Below are positions 33,881-44,946 of a DNA stretch of 64,000 nt, one piece after another. The stretch lies in NCBI GenBank assembly GCA_032191485.1, contig JAVDOI010000074.1, positions 246,848 to 310,847 of the forward strand. Direction: 5' to 3'. The DNA is from Leptoclinus maculatus. Lineage: Eukaryota > Chordata > Actinopteri > Perciformes > Stichaeidae. Position 1 is the stretch's first letter. Each line of letters opens with the position of its first letter. Below the pieces are notes generated by a model, which saw nothing but the letters and a program-made list of their open reading frames with translations, searched no databases and had not been told where the DNA came from. A program made the translations under genes and the position numbers.

Positions 33881-36800
33881 TGTTTGTATAAAATAAAATA
33901 AACGCATTTAAAAAAAAAAAATTATTTTGAAAGTGCGTTGCTCACTGGCAGCGGTGGAGGAAGTCTTCAGACTACGTTGATGCAGCGTGTGGGAGAAGTA
34001 GAGATAAACTAAAGCAAGACAAGCTAACAGATGCTACAGAGAAGTGGAGACAAACTGCAGCCGGTTAGTATTGTGGAAGATGTCGGTCTGAGGAACGTTC
34101 TCAAGGTGCGTTCGCGTCACGTTTGGTGTGAACGCACCTTTAAGATCAACGAATGACGTCACGTATGAGCCTCAAGAATGAGCTAAGAAAGTTAGCGGAA
34201 AGATTAACGTGAGACAACATCCGGTTTCTTCAGACGAACATCCGGTTTTCAGAATAAGATGCCAACAAAGTATGAATTATATTCACATTAAGTATAAAAC
34301 ATGCTGCCTGCATCTCGTGAGTTAAAGGGAAAATACACCTAAATTGTGCGTAAAGTGTCTTTATTCTTTGATCGCTGGGTAACCATCATCACCTCTGAGT
34401 TACAGCATTATATTGATGAACAGTAGAGCTGCATTCACCTGCTCTGACTGTCATGAAGACACAAGACACACATTTAGATGAAACGTGTTGAAACATTGTG
34501 TTCATGTTCACAGCAGTGGAACGTTTCACATCCAGTCAGCACACTGAGCACAGATAGTGAAGAGATAGAACTCTACTGTGTAAAGGGAATACTGCTGTTA
34601 ACAAGAACCGGATGTGTTTAAAGTGTTTACAAACCAAATGTTATTGCTCTGTTGTTCATATAGCAGTACTTTCAAAATAAAAGTGCGCAATACACTACTT
34701 TTGAATTCATTATTGAACTTTGCCATAACAATGAGATTAATCGTGATTAAAAATTGTAATCGTTGCCCAGCACTAGTTTAAATCTAAATTACATAAATTA
34801 CTTTAATTATATATAAATTATAACATTAAGCTTTGAGTCGGTGAAATGTTTTAAGGCATCTTTAAATGTTATATTAAATGAGTCTGGTTGAAGGGTTTAA
34901 CGTTATATTAAATGTAGTCTGGCTGAAGGTTTTAACGTTATATTAAATGTAGTCTGGTTGAAGGGTTTAACGTTATATTAAATGTAGTCTGGCTGAAGGG
35001 TTTAACGTTATATTAAATGTAGTCTGGCTGAAGGGTTTAACGTTATATTAAATGTAGTCTGGCTGAAGGGTTTAACGTTATATTAAATGTAGTCTGGTTG
35101 AAGGGTTTAACGTTATATTAAATGTAGTCTGGCTGAAGGTTTTAACGTTATATTAAATGTAGTCTGGCTGAAGGGTTTAATGTTATATTAAATGTAGTCT
35201 GGTTGAAGGGTTTAACGTTATATTAAATGTAGTCTGGCTGAAGGTTTTAACGTTATATTAAATGTAGTCTGGTTGAAGGGTTTAACGTTATATTAAATGT
35301 AGTCTGGCTGAAGGGTTTAACGTTATATTAAATGTAGTCTGGCTGAAGGGTTTAACGTTATATTAAATGAGTCTGGTTGAAGGGTTTAACGTTATATTAA
35401 ATGTAGTCTGGTTGAAGGGTTTAACGTTATATTAAATGTAGTCTGGTTAGAGGTTTAAACTGACCGTGACCAAGGTTCTGGTTGAAGCGCTCGTGGACAG
35501 TGGAGAACGACTGCAGTGTCCCGTCCTGACCTGTAGGGGGCAGAAAAACACAAACATTTGTTTACGTTCCGTTAATCAATATGAAAATATAATGTTCAAT
35601 ATGTAAACAATACAGAAAATATAACAAAACAATAAGCACATTCAAATTAATTTAAAATTAAAATTAAATCCCGGGAAAAAAAATAAAGCTTACTGGAAAA
35701 TATTACATTTTGTTTCATAACCTTAAAATATAAATTAATTAAATATAAAAAAGGACACAAATTAAATATAAAATAATAATTAAAAGTTGAACTAAAATTA
35801 ATTATCAGTAAAATAATGATGATGATAAAATAAATAAAATAAATACAATAACATAAATAAATGATAAATTATATTTATTTACCAGCACTGAGGATGTTTT
35901 TTCCGTCGTTGCCGTGGTGATGGATGGTGGTGGGCGGGGCACTGTGGCCCTGACGACTCCGTAGCAACCTGGGGGCCCCCCCCTCCTGGTCAAATATCCA
36001 CACCTGAAGAAAGGAAATTAAATCATTAGAAAAAATAAATATATATTTATATACAAGTATTGAACACGTCACCATTGTTCTCAGTTAATATAGTTCTAAA
36101 GGTTCTATTGACATGAAATGTTCACCAGATGTCGGTAACAACCCAAGTAATCCATTCATACAAAGAAATCCAAACTAATAAGTTCATAAATGAAGTTGTG
36201 TAATAAAATGGAATGACACAGGGAAACAGTGTTGAACACGCCGACTGAAATGTATTTAATACTTCGTACAGAAGCCTTTGTTGGTACTGACGGCTTCAAG
36301 ACGCTTCCTGTTAGTAGAAACTAGTCTCATGCATTGCTCAGGTGTGGTTTTGACCCATTCTTCCACACTAACAGTCTTCACATGTTGAAGGTTCCGTGGG
36401 CCTCTTCTATGAACTCTGATCTTTAGTTCTTTCATAGATGTTCTATTGGATTCAAGTCAGCTGATCGTCTGGGCCGTTCTAGCAGCTTCATTCTATTTCT
36501 CTGAAACCAGTTGAGAGTTTCCTTGGATGCGTGTTTGGATCATCGTCTTGCTGAGATGTCCACCCTCGTTTCATCTTCATCATCATGGTAGATGGGAGCA
36601 GATTGTTATCAAGAATGTCTCGGTACATTTCTCCATCCTTCCTTCAATTATATGAAGTTTGCCGTCTGCTGAGATGTTCCCTCCTCCAAACCTCACTGTT
36701 GGTATGGTGTTTGTGGGGTGATGTGCCTCCAAACCTCCAAACATGGTGTGTTATGGATCCAAAGAGTTTTTGGTCTCATCTGACCAGACTCTATTCTCCA

Positions 36801-39800
36801 GTCCTTCACAGGCTTGTCTAAATGTTGTGCAGCAAACTTTAAACGAGCTTCAACATGCTGCCATCTAGCAGCATGAAGATGGAGCGAGGGTGGACATTTT
36901 TTGTTTCCGTTGGTGATCAGTTATATATTGTATATGTCTATTAATACCTTGATGGCGTTGTGTATATTTATATTGTATATATTATATATATATTAATACC
37001 TTGATGGCGTTGTGTATATTATGTATATTAATACCTTGATGGCGTTGTGTATATTGTATATATTATGTATATTAATACCTTGATGGCGTTGTGTATATTG
37101 TGTATATTAATACCTTGATGGCGTTGTGTATATTGTGTATATTATGTATATTAATACCTTGATGGCGTTGTGTATATTGTATATATTATGTATATTAATA
37201 CCTTGATGGCGTTGTGTATATTGTATATATTATGTATATTAATACCTTGATGGCGTTGTGTATATTGTATATATTATGTATATTAATACCTTGATGGCGT
37301 TGTGTATATTGTATATATTGTGTATATTAATAACTTGATGGCGTTGTGTATATTGTATATATTATGTATATTAATAACTTGATGGCGTTGTGTATATTGT
37401 ATATATTATGTATATTAATAACTTGATGGCGTTGTGTATATTGTATATATTATGTATATTAATACCTTGATGGCGTTGTGTATATTGTATATATTAATAA
37501 CTTGATGGCGTTGTGTATATTGTATATATTAGGTATATTAATACCTTGATGGCATTGTGTATATTGTATATATTATGTATATTAATACCTTGATGGCGTT
37601 GTGTATATTGTATATATTATGTATATTAATACCTTGATGGCGTTGTGTATATTGTATATATTATGTATATTAATAACTTGATGGCGTTGTGTATATTGTA
37701 TATATTATGTATATTAATACCTTGATGGCGTTGTGTATATTGTATATATTATGTATATTAATACCTTGATGGCGTTGTGTATATTGTATATATTATGTAT
37801 ATTAATACCTTGATGGCGTTGTGTATATTGTATATATTAATAACTTGATGGCGTTGTGTATATTGTATATATTATGTATATTAATACCTTGATGGCGTTG
37901 TGTATATTGTATATATTATGTATATTAATACCTTGATGGCGTTGTGTATATTGTGTATATTATGTATATTAATACCTTGATGGCGTTGTGTATATTGTGT
38001 ATATTATGTATATTAATACCTTGATGGCGTTGTGTATATTGTATATATTATGTATATTAATACCTTGATGGCGTTGTGTATATTGTATATATTATGTATA
38101 TTAATACCTTGATGGCGTTGTGTATATTGTATATATTATGTATATTAATAACTTGATGGCGTTGTGTATATTGTATATATTATGTATATTAATAACTTGA
38201 TGGCGTTGTGTATATTGTATATATTATGTATATTAATACCTTGATGGCGTTGTGTATATTGTGTATATTATGTATATTAATACCTTGATGGCGTTGTGTA
38301 TATTGTGTATATTATGTATATTAATACCTTGATGGCGTTGTCGGCTCCGTTGGTGATCAGCAGTGGCTCTCCATGCAGGAAGGTTGCCGCGGCGACAGCT
38401 GTCCTGTGGGCGTGTCTGTGCTGAGTGACCAGCTGACGGCGCTCCAGGTCCCAGAATGCAATGTGGCCCTGAGGACTGCCGGACGCCACGATGGGAGGAC
38501 CGTCTGACGGACAGAGAGTGGAGACATGTTGTCGTTCGTGTCAATAAAGTTTTTTTAATTTATTAAAGAATGGAACTGAGAGAGACCAAATATATACTTT
38601 AACAATTATGAATCATGAAGATTATTACTATACTAATAATATAATATATATTATTATACTAATATACTATATATATATATATATTATATTTATTATACTA
38701 ATAATAATATCTCCACCTGTTCTGAAAGCGAGCGAGCTGATTGGTCCCCAGTCCTGCGTGAAGCTCATCAGCGTCTCGTCCAATCGGATGTTGTGAATGA
38801 CGATGCGTCCCGTCGCCGTGCCGACGCCGACTACGTCCACTGCAGGACTCTGTGAAAATTAATTATTCAACAAATCAAAATGTTTATTAATAATTAATAA
38901 AAGCACGTAATAAATAACATTCAATTCATTTTAACTTTATTTAAAATGTTTTCAGGGTAAAAGTATTCCTCATGATGAACATGTTATATTACTAAATGTA
39001 TTTAAAATACATTAAAACATAGGAATTCATTTAATATTTTGTACATTTAACAGATTTTAATATAACAATAAAATATATATATAAAAAAGATATGTTACAA
39101 TAATAATGTACAATTTGTTGATATAAACATTATTGGTGTTTTAATGATTAACTGACCTGCTGCAGAACTGTGACTCCAGCCGACCAGCCGGAGAACGTGA
39201 ACAACAGTTTACTGAAGACAACAACAAGCTGGTATTAACAACAGGCTGGTATCAACAACACGCTGGTATCAACAACACGCTGGTATTAACAACACGCTGG
39301 TATCAACAACACGCTGGTATCAACAACACGCTGGTATCAACAACACGCTGGTATCAACAACAGGCTGGTATCAACAACAGGCTGGTATTAACAACACGCT
39401 GGTATCAACAACAGGCTGGTATTAACAACACGCTGGTATCAACAACACGCTGGTATCAACAACACGCTGGTATCAACAACACGCTGGTATCAACAACACG
39501 CTGGTATTAACAACACGCTGGTATCAACAACACGCTGGTATCAACAACACGCTGGTATCAACAACAGGCTGGTATCAACAACAGGCTGGTATTAACAACA
39601 CGCTGGTATCAACAACAGGCTGGTATTAACAACACGCTGGTATCAACAACACGCTGGTATCAACAACACGCTGGTATCAACAACACGCTGGTATCAACAA
39701 CACGCTGGTATTAACAACACGCTGGTATCAACAACACGCTGGTATTAACAACACGCTGGTATCAACAACACGCTGGTATCAACAACACGCTGGTATCAAC

Positions 39801-42800
39801 AACACGCTGGTATTAACAACACGCTGGTATCAACAACACGCTGGTATCAACAACACGCTGGTATCAACAACACGCTGGTATCAACAACAGGCTGGTATCA
39901 ACAACACGCTGGTATCAACAACAGGCTGGTATCAACAACAGGCTGGTATCAACAACAGGCTGGTATCAACAACAGGCTGGTATCAACAACACGCCGGTAT
40001 CAACAACACGCCGGTATCAACAACACGCCGGTATCAACAACACGCCGGTATCAACAACACGCCGGTATCAACAACACGCCGGTATCAACAACACGCCGGT
40101 ATCAACAACACGCCGGTATCAACAACACGCCGGTATCAACAACACGCCGGTATCAACAACACGCCGGTATTAACAACACGCCGGTATTAAACACACGCTG
40201 GTATCAATAACACGCCGGTATCAACAACACGCTGGTATCAACAACACGCTGGTATTAACAACACGCTGGTATCAACAACACGCCGGTATCAACAACACGC
40301 CGGTATCAACAACACGCCGGTATCAACAACACGCCGGTATTAACAACACGCCGGTATCAACAACACGCCGGTATTAACAACACGCCGGTATTAACAACAC
40401 GCTGGTATCAATAACACGCCGGTATCAACAACACGCTGGTATCAACAACACGCTGGTATTAACAACACGCTGGTATCAACAACACGCCGGTATCAACAAC
40501 ACGCCGGTATCAACAACACGCCGGTATCAACAACACGCCGGTATTAACAACACGCAGGTATCAACAACACGCCGGTATCAACAACACGCCGGTATCAACA
40601 ACACGCCGGTATCAACAACACGCCGGTATTAACAACACGCAGGTATCAACAACACGCTGGTATCAACAACACGCCGGTATCAACAACACGCCGGTATCAA
40701 CAACACGCCGGTATCAACAACACGCCGGTATCAACAACACGCCGGTATCAACAACACGCCGGTATCAACAACACGCCGGTATCAACAACACGCCGGTATC
40801 AACAACACGCCGGTATCAACAACACGCCGGTATCAACAACACGCCGGTATCAACAACACGCCGGTATCAACAACACGCCGGTATTAACAACACGCCGGTA
40901 TTAAACACACGCTGGTATTAAACACAGTATTCTGTAGTGAAGGTGGATCTCAGAGTCGCATGTTTCTTCAAAGACTTCTCAATGAGACTCAACACTGTTT
41001 ACATTTACACTAAGTACTAAGTACACCAGTACTAATACACATTGAATTCCTGGAGGAGCTGGAGAAAGAGAGGTACTACTGAGAGTAGTCTTCTACTTTA
41101 TATGATAATACTACTACAGCAGTGGTGGGCCGTCAGGGCCAGCTAAGCCTTCTCTGCTGGCCTAAACACAATCACAAAGTTATAGCTATTTTATCATTTA
41201 ATAATTTTTCATAAATACACTACATGTATTATAATTTTTTTCCCATAATCTTATTTTCTCATTACACAGCTCCTGTCTTCCTCAGTTGCTCTGCTTCCAG
41301 CACAGCTTGTTTTAAGGAGAGCTTTTATCCAATCAGATTCAGCCCCTATGTCTCTATGTAAGAGAGGCCCGAGGTCCTCTAGGTAGACTTTACAGATTAA
41401 AGTGAATGGGGACGATATTGTTGATTGTCATAGTCTTCAACCAATCAGATCTTTAGTTTGACATGTTGGGCGTATTCTTTGACGTGCCACTGCTACCCAG
41501 GTAGCCTGCTAAGTACATCTGCATTAACGTGCGTCGAGATTGGTCAGTGGGCCAGCGTGACTAATGTGAAATTTAAGGAAGCTGGCAGAACTGCGGTTTT
41601 TTTTTTTACATCTGCAGTAACTGTTCATTGGTCTATCGTGTATTACATTGATTCTGACTTGTCCGTTAATGACGAAGCATCCCGTCATCGCGGGGTTATT
41701 TTGGACATTTGATTCTCTGTTTGAATCAGTAGGGAACAGCTAACTGCTGTTTACCCGCTAAGCTAGTTAGCTTAGCCTCTCTGAAGTGCGGGGCCTCAGC
41801 TGTTTTTTGTTATTGTTCCGGGTTCAGAGGTCACAGCCCGTTGTCTGTTACGTGAGCGCAGTCCACCGAAAACATTATATTTCCCACAATTTAAGCTAAC
41901 GTATTGTTCGGTTCGTAAGCCTCGTACCGAACGGTTTAATACGAATACGTGTATTATTACACCAACAGAAACAAATAACCGTAGCTCAGTAGGACAGCAC
42001 AGAAGGCCCAGGTATAAAATGCACGGCCCGCCACTGTACTACTGTATATACTGCTACGAGTCTTGAGAGTACTACCACCACTGTATTACTGTACAGTTGA
42101 GAGTACAACTAAGACTGTAGTACTACTACCGTTTATTTATTTTTTACCCTTCAGGTGTTTTCACAATAAAAGCTGAGAGAGACGTTAGCCTGGATGCTAA
42201 CATGCTAACACGCTCACCTGGTCTTGATGTTCCAGAGCTGCAGTGCACCCTGGGAGCTTCCCAGCAGCACCTTGTTCAGGTAGGTGCTGGGGTGCATCAT
42301 GGCCGACACGTCGAAGGTGGCGGAGTCGAACTGCAGCCGCAGGTAGATGTCTGAGAGAGAGAGAGAGCGAGAGCAAGGCATGATGGGTAACAATAAGAGG
42401 CAAAAGAAGGAAACTGGAGAGAACACGTGAAGCCCCGCCCCTTACCTCCTTCCTGAACATCCCACACGATGACATCGCCAGCACCATCGGCCGAGATCAG
42501 CTGATCACCCAGAGGAAGCAGCAGACGCACTTCCTGTTTGTGTCCATGGTAACGCATCACCACCTGTACGGAGAGCAAAGTGGCTCAAAATACTTATTTT
42601 TATTTTCGTTATCGTTTGTTGAATTATGTTTTTAAATAAAGTTGTCTGACCTCCTTGTTGCGGGCGAAGGCGCTGATGAGTCGCCCGGCGGCAGCGAACA
42701 CCAACATCCTGTCTGCTGCCACACAGCTGATGTCATCAGACAGGCTGTTACCTAGGAAACCACCACATTACATCACAGCACAGCAGCCAATCAGAGAGCA

Positions 42801-43069
42801 GAACATCATAGTGGATTCAGTTTAAATATATTGAAATGTACTCACTGACAGCAACGATCCCCAACCGGTTCACCTGGAAGTAATCAATCAATACAACAAT
42901 ACATCAATCAATCAATACATCAATCAATACAACAATCAATCAATAAGTCAATGGACTCGTCAGCCAACATACTTTAACGGGTTTAAAATAATATTTATGA
43001 ACTGAATTATTCACGTCACACACAGTTTACATTAATAAACTGCATCAACATCAGGTGAGGGGGGAGAGA

Positions 43070-43156
<87 letters not shown>

Positions 43157-43283
43157 GGACACACACACACACGGGGACACACACACACACACACACGGGG
43201 ACACACACACACACGGGGACACACACACACACACACACACACGGGGACACACACACACACACGGGGACACACACACACACACG

Positions 43284-43340
<57 letters not shown>

Positions 43341-43522
43341 GGACACACGCGGACACACACAATGAAGTTTCTTACATTGTACGTGTGGAAACACTGACCG
43401 ACCGCCGTCACCACGTAGAACTCGCGGTGCTTCTTGTGGTACCGGAGCGCGTGCGGCACGTGGTTGGAATAAAGACCCAGAACCCGGAACCCGGAGAACA
43501 AAGAGCTGCCGCCGCTCGGCAT
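28941..43522 (-). CDS. wdr36: WD repeat-containing protein 36 (UTP21 homologue)
   Basis: Twenty-two coding exons, phases consistent, 887 aa: 43522-43376, 42873-42846, 42751-42651, 42563-42446, 42350-42218, 39211-39157, 38849-38717, 38503-38328, 36003-35883, 35530-35465, 33620-33531, 33440-33298, 33216-33099, 33020-32855, 32646-32538, 32441-32362, 32268-32161, 32022-31791, 31322-31203, 31039-30958, 29391-29204, 29090-28941. WDR36 is the UTP-B subunit Utp21 of the nucleolar SSU processome, needed for 18S pre-rRNA processing. Two WD40 propellers are followed by the C-terminal Utp21 domain. Landmarks are LFSGFRVLGLYSNHVPH, HPSTYLNKVLLGSSQG, LLITNGADNAIK, DGTLQSFSTVHE, FSPDGRWLI, SLLPESRWKSLLYLD, FFLPTIPGL and the terminal LSYAKSALL. 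The start is the ATG at 43522; an in-frame TTG lies 12 nt upstream. Introns 5, 8, 10 and 14 contain large arrays, two of them copied from splice junctions. Confidence 0.96.
29485..30792. mobile_element. Composite transposon block in wdr36 intron 20
   Basis: The left end has CAGACGCTTTCATCCAAAG (29500-29520 region), and the right end has the inverse GGATAAAAGCATCTGCTAAA (about 30768-30787), a terminal motif common in teleost repeats. Inside lies a second copy of the GTTCACACCAAA-type element related to 19111-20885, rearranged into a large inverted repeat. Confidence 0.7.
29700..30157. repeat. 151-bp inverted repeat
   Basis: Bases 29700-29850 are nearly perfectly complementary to 30007-30157, with few mismatches, around a 156-nt spacer. 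Both arms derive from the element related to 19111-20885. Transcribed within the wdr36 pre-mRNA, it would form a long hairpin. Confidence 0.9.
32667..32880. repeat. wdr36: 36-bp array containing the wdr36 exon 14 donor
   Basis: About six units spaced 36 bp. Each contains, on the transcript strand, ATGCTACACAGAGACAG|GTAG, the last codons of exon 14 plus its donor. The unit nearest the exon (donor at 32854) is the real junction; the outer copies have diverged. Confidence 0.92.
33846..33876. repeat. (TA)n microsatellite
   Basis: About 15 TA dinucleotides in wdr36 intron 10. Confidence 0.95.
34103..34140. mobile_element. 38-bp palindromic transposon remnant
   Basis: AAGGTGCGTTC and GAACGCACCTT form 11-bp arms around a centre holding CACGTTTGGTGTG, the terminus of the element at 19111-20885. 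Probably a terminal-repeat fold-back remnant. Confidence 0.55.
34568..34775. mobile_element. Truncated copy 3 of the TAGTGCTGGGC transposon
   Basis: The last 200 bp match 12607-12815 and end GTTGCCCAGCACTA. The other end is missing. Confidence 0.75.
34843..35452. repeat. 35-bp minisatellite in wdr36 intron 10
   Basis: About 17 copies of a 34-35-bp unit containing AACGTTATATTAAATGTAG and CTGGTTGAAGG. It ends 12 bp from the exon 10 donor. Exon 10 itself contains TCTGGTTGAAG (plus strand), an 11-bp match to the unit. Confidence 0.95.
36090..36905 (-). pseudogene. Degenerate Tc1-like transposon
   Basis: Antisense to a Tc1-family transposase gene. The plus strand holds the widespread fish Tc1 tracts CATTTCTCCATCCTTCCTTC, GGTATGGTGTTTGTGGGGTG and AAATGTTGTGCAGCAAAC. 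The frame is interrupted and the ends are missing. It lies in wdr36 intron 8 next to the junction-derived array. Confidence 0.82.
36940..38340. repeat. wdr36: 1.4-kb array copied from the wdr36 exon 8 donor junction
   Basis: About 32 tandem units of roughly 30-44 bp. Each carries on the transcript strand ACAACGCCATCAAG|GTATT, which is the last 14 nt of exon 8 plus the donor, followed by an AT-rich spacer with ATACATAATATATACAATA. The 33rd unit, at 38328/38327, is the real junction. About eight units read CAAGTTATT, losing the normal GT position. Confidence 0.95.
39218..40920. repeat. 17-bp minisatellite at wdr36 exon 6 acceptor
   Basis: About 100 copies of CAACAACACGCTGGTAT with T/C, C/G and C/T variants. 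Left-hand units have mainly CGCTGG and right-hand units mainly CGCCGG. It starts within 10 bp of the exon 6 acceptor, so no ordinary polypyrimidine tract separates the two. Confidence 0.96.
41120..42036 (+). mobile_element. hAT-like transposon copy C
   Basis: Ends CAGTGGTGGG and CCCGCCACTG, flanked by TACTACAG and TACTACTG (7 of 8 identical). Orientation is opposite to copies A and B. It is 917 bp, lacks the 22-bp array and has an internal part not obviously shared. In wdr36 intron 5. Confidence 0.82.
43066..43350. repeat. (CA)n with CACGGGGACA interruptions
   Basis: Compound microsatellite in wdr36 intron 1; GGGGACA occurs about eight times at irregular spacing. Confidence 0.96.
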
Positions 43523-43700
43523 GTCCGGTAACAACGGAGGAGTTCACCGAATAAACACAACTAACAAACGGACCAACGAACCGGAGAGACGGAGCTGAGC
43601 TGAGCCGAGAGAGACAACACATGGAGGAGCGCCGAGCAACTGAGTCCGACTGTAAACAACGAGCGCTCACATGAAGGTTCCGCTCTGAGGACGAAGGTTC
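43523..43700 (-). promoter_or_regulatory. wdr36: wdr36 5'UTR and promoter
   Basis: GC-richer DNA directly upstream of the start with several CpGs and no TATA box. No clear consensus sites beyond that. Confidence 0.4.
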
Positions 43701-44946
43701 CGTTTGAAGCATGAAAACAGAAAATAAAAATAACATAAATAATAAGTTTCATTTAAACTGGTCAAAGATAAATATGTTTTTAAGGGAATCATTTAAAATA
43801 AAAAGGGAATATAATAAATAAAATGAATATAATACATTAGAATGGTCATTAAAAAGAAAAATCAATAATACATAACTTGTCTGGAATAAGCAAAACATTT
43901 AACAAAAAAATCATAAAAGATCATTTTCAATTATGTCAAACCAATAAACTACACAGTAACCTTTTGAACATGTTGTGGTAACGTGTGTATTCAAATGTAT
44001 TTGTATTAATGATCTTTTATTTGTTGATTAAATTGACCGAGAACCCATTTTGCTTTATTTTAAGTGAAAACACATTTTTAAGTTCAGATTTTATTTTTCT
44101 GCGACACAAAGTTTCAACATTTACAACAAACACAACAAAATATGAACAAGTGCAGACTCAGTGATTTTAGCTGAATTTTAAAAAGATAAACACTTTGAAT
44201 AACTATGTTGAAAATGTTCCACTGATTTTCCAAACATTTATTTTGAAAAATCAATAAACACCAACTTCCGTCTCTGATTTAACTGATCAATCTTGATTTG
44301 AATATTTATGGATCACATATAATTTAATCTAACGCTACATTTCTTTTAATAGATTTTCCATTTTTACAACTTTATACAAATAAAAAGTGGCTTCACGTTT
44401 ATTTAAATCAGCTGTTGATGTTTTACTCTGAAGGTATTCATGTCAGTACTTCTAGTATGTTTACTTTCACCATGGGGTCATGAGGTCATGCTGGAACAGG
44501 AAGTGACACTGCATTTCCGTGGCAACACACAACCACCACGTTTGGTTTGAAGGCAGGAAGTGACATCACGACGTGACACAAACGTTCAGAGTCGACATGT
44601 GGATTTCTTTTTGTTTTGATGGAGCTACGCTAACAGTTTCCCCCTGTTTCCAGTCTTTGTGCGAAGCTAGGCTAACAGTTTCCCTATGTTTCCAGTCTTT
44701 GTGCTAAGCTAGGCTAAACATGACCGGGAGCTTTGTAATGAAGGAAATATGATGCGATTGCAGGAAAAACAGCAGAAGTGTGTAAGAACTGAAAGGAGTC
44801 GTTAAGACATGTGATGACACGTTGTTATAACGTGTCATAACGACGTGTTAACACTTTTCTCGTTGTAAAGAGAAACAGAATTCTTTCGTTGTCATGGTGA
44901 CAGAAGTAATGTGAACTTTGGAAGTGAAGCTGCGTCTCCGTGGTAA
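43701..44946. other. Spacer and slc25a46 3'UTR
   Basis: AT-rich, no exon seen. TTTATT hexamers on plus (for example near 44398) could serve slc25a46 poly(A). A 45-bp element with GCTAACAGTTTCC is tandemly duplicated at 44629-44715. Confidence 0.5.

Noticed and set aside
43016..43736. Open frames of 103-234 codons around the wdr36 start
   Set aside because: Only residues of exon 1 (43376-43522) are real; the rest is translated (CA)n intron sequence.
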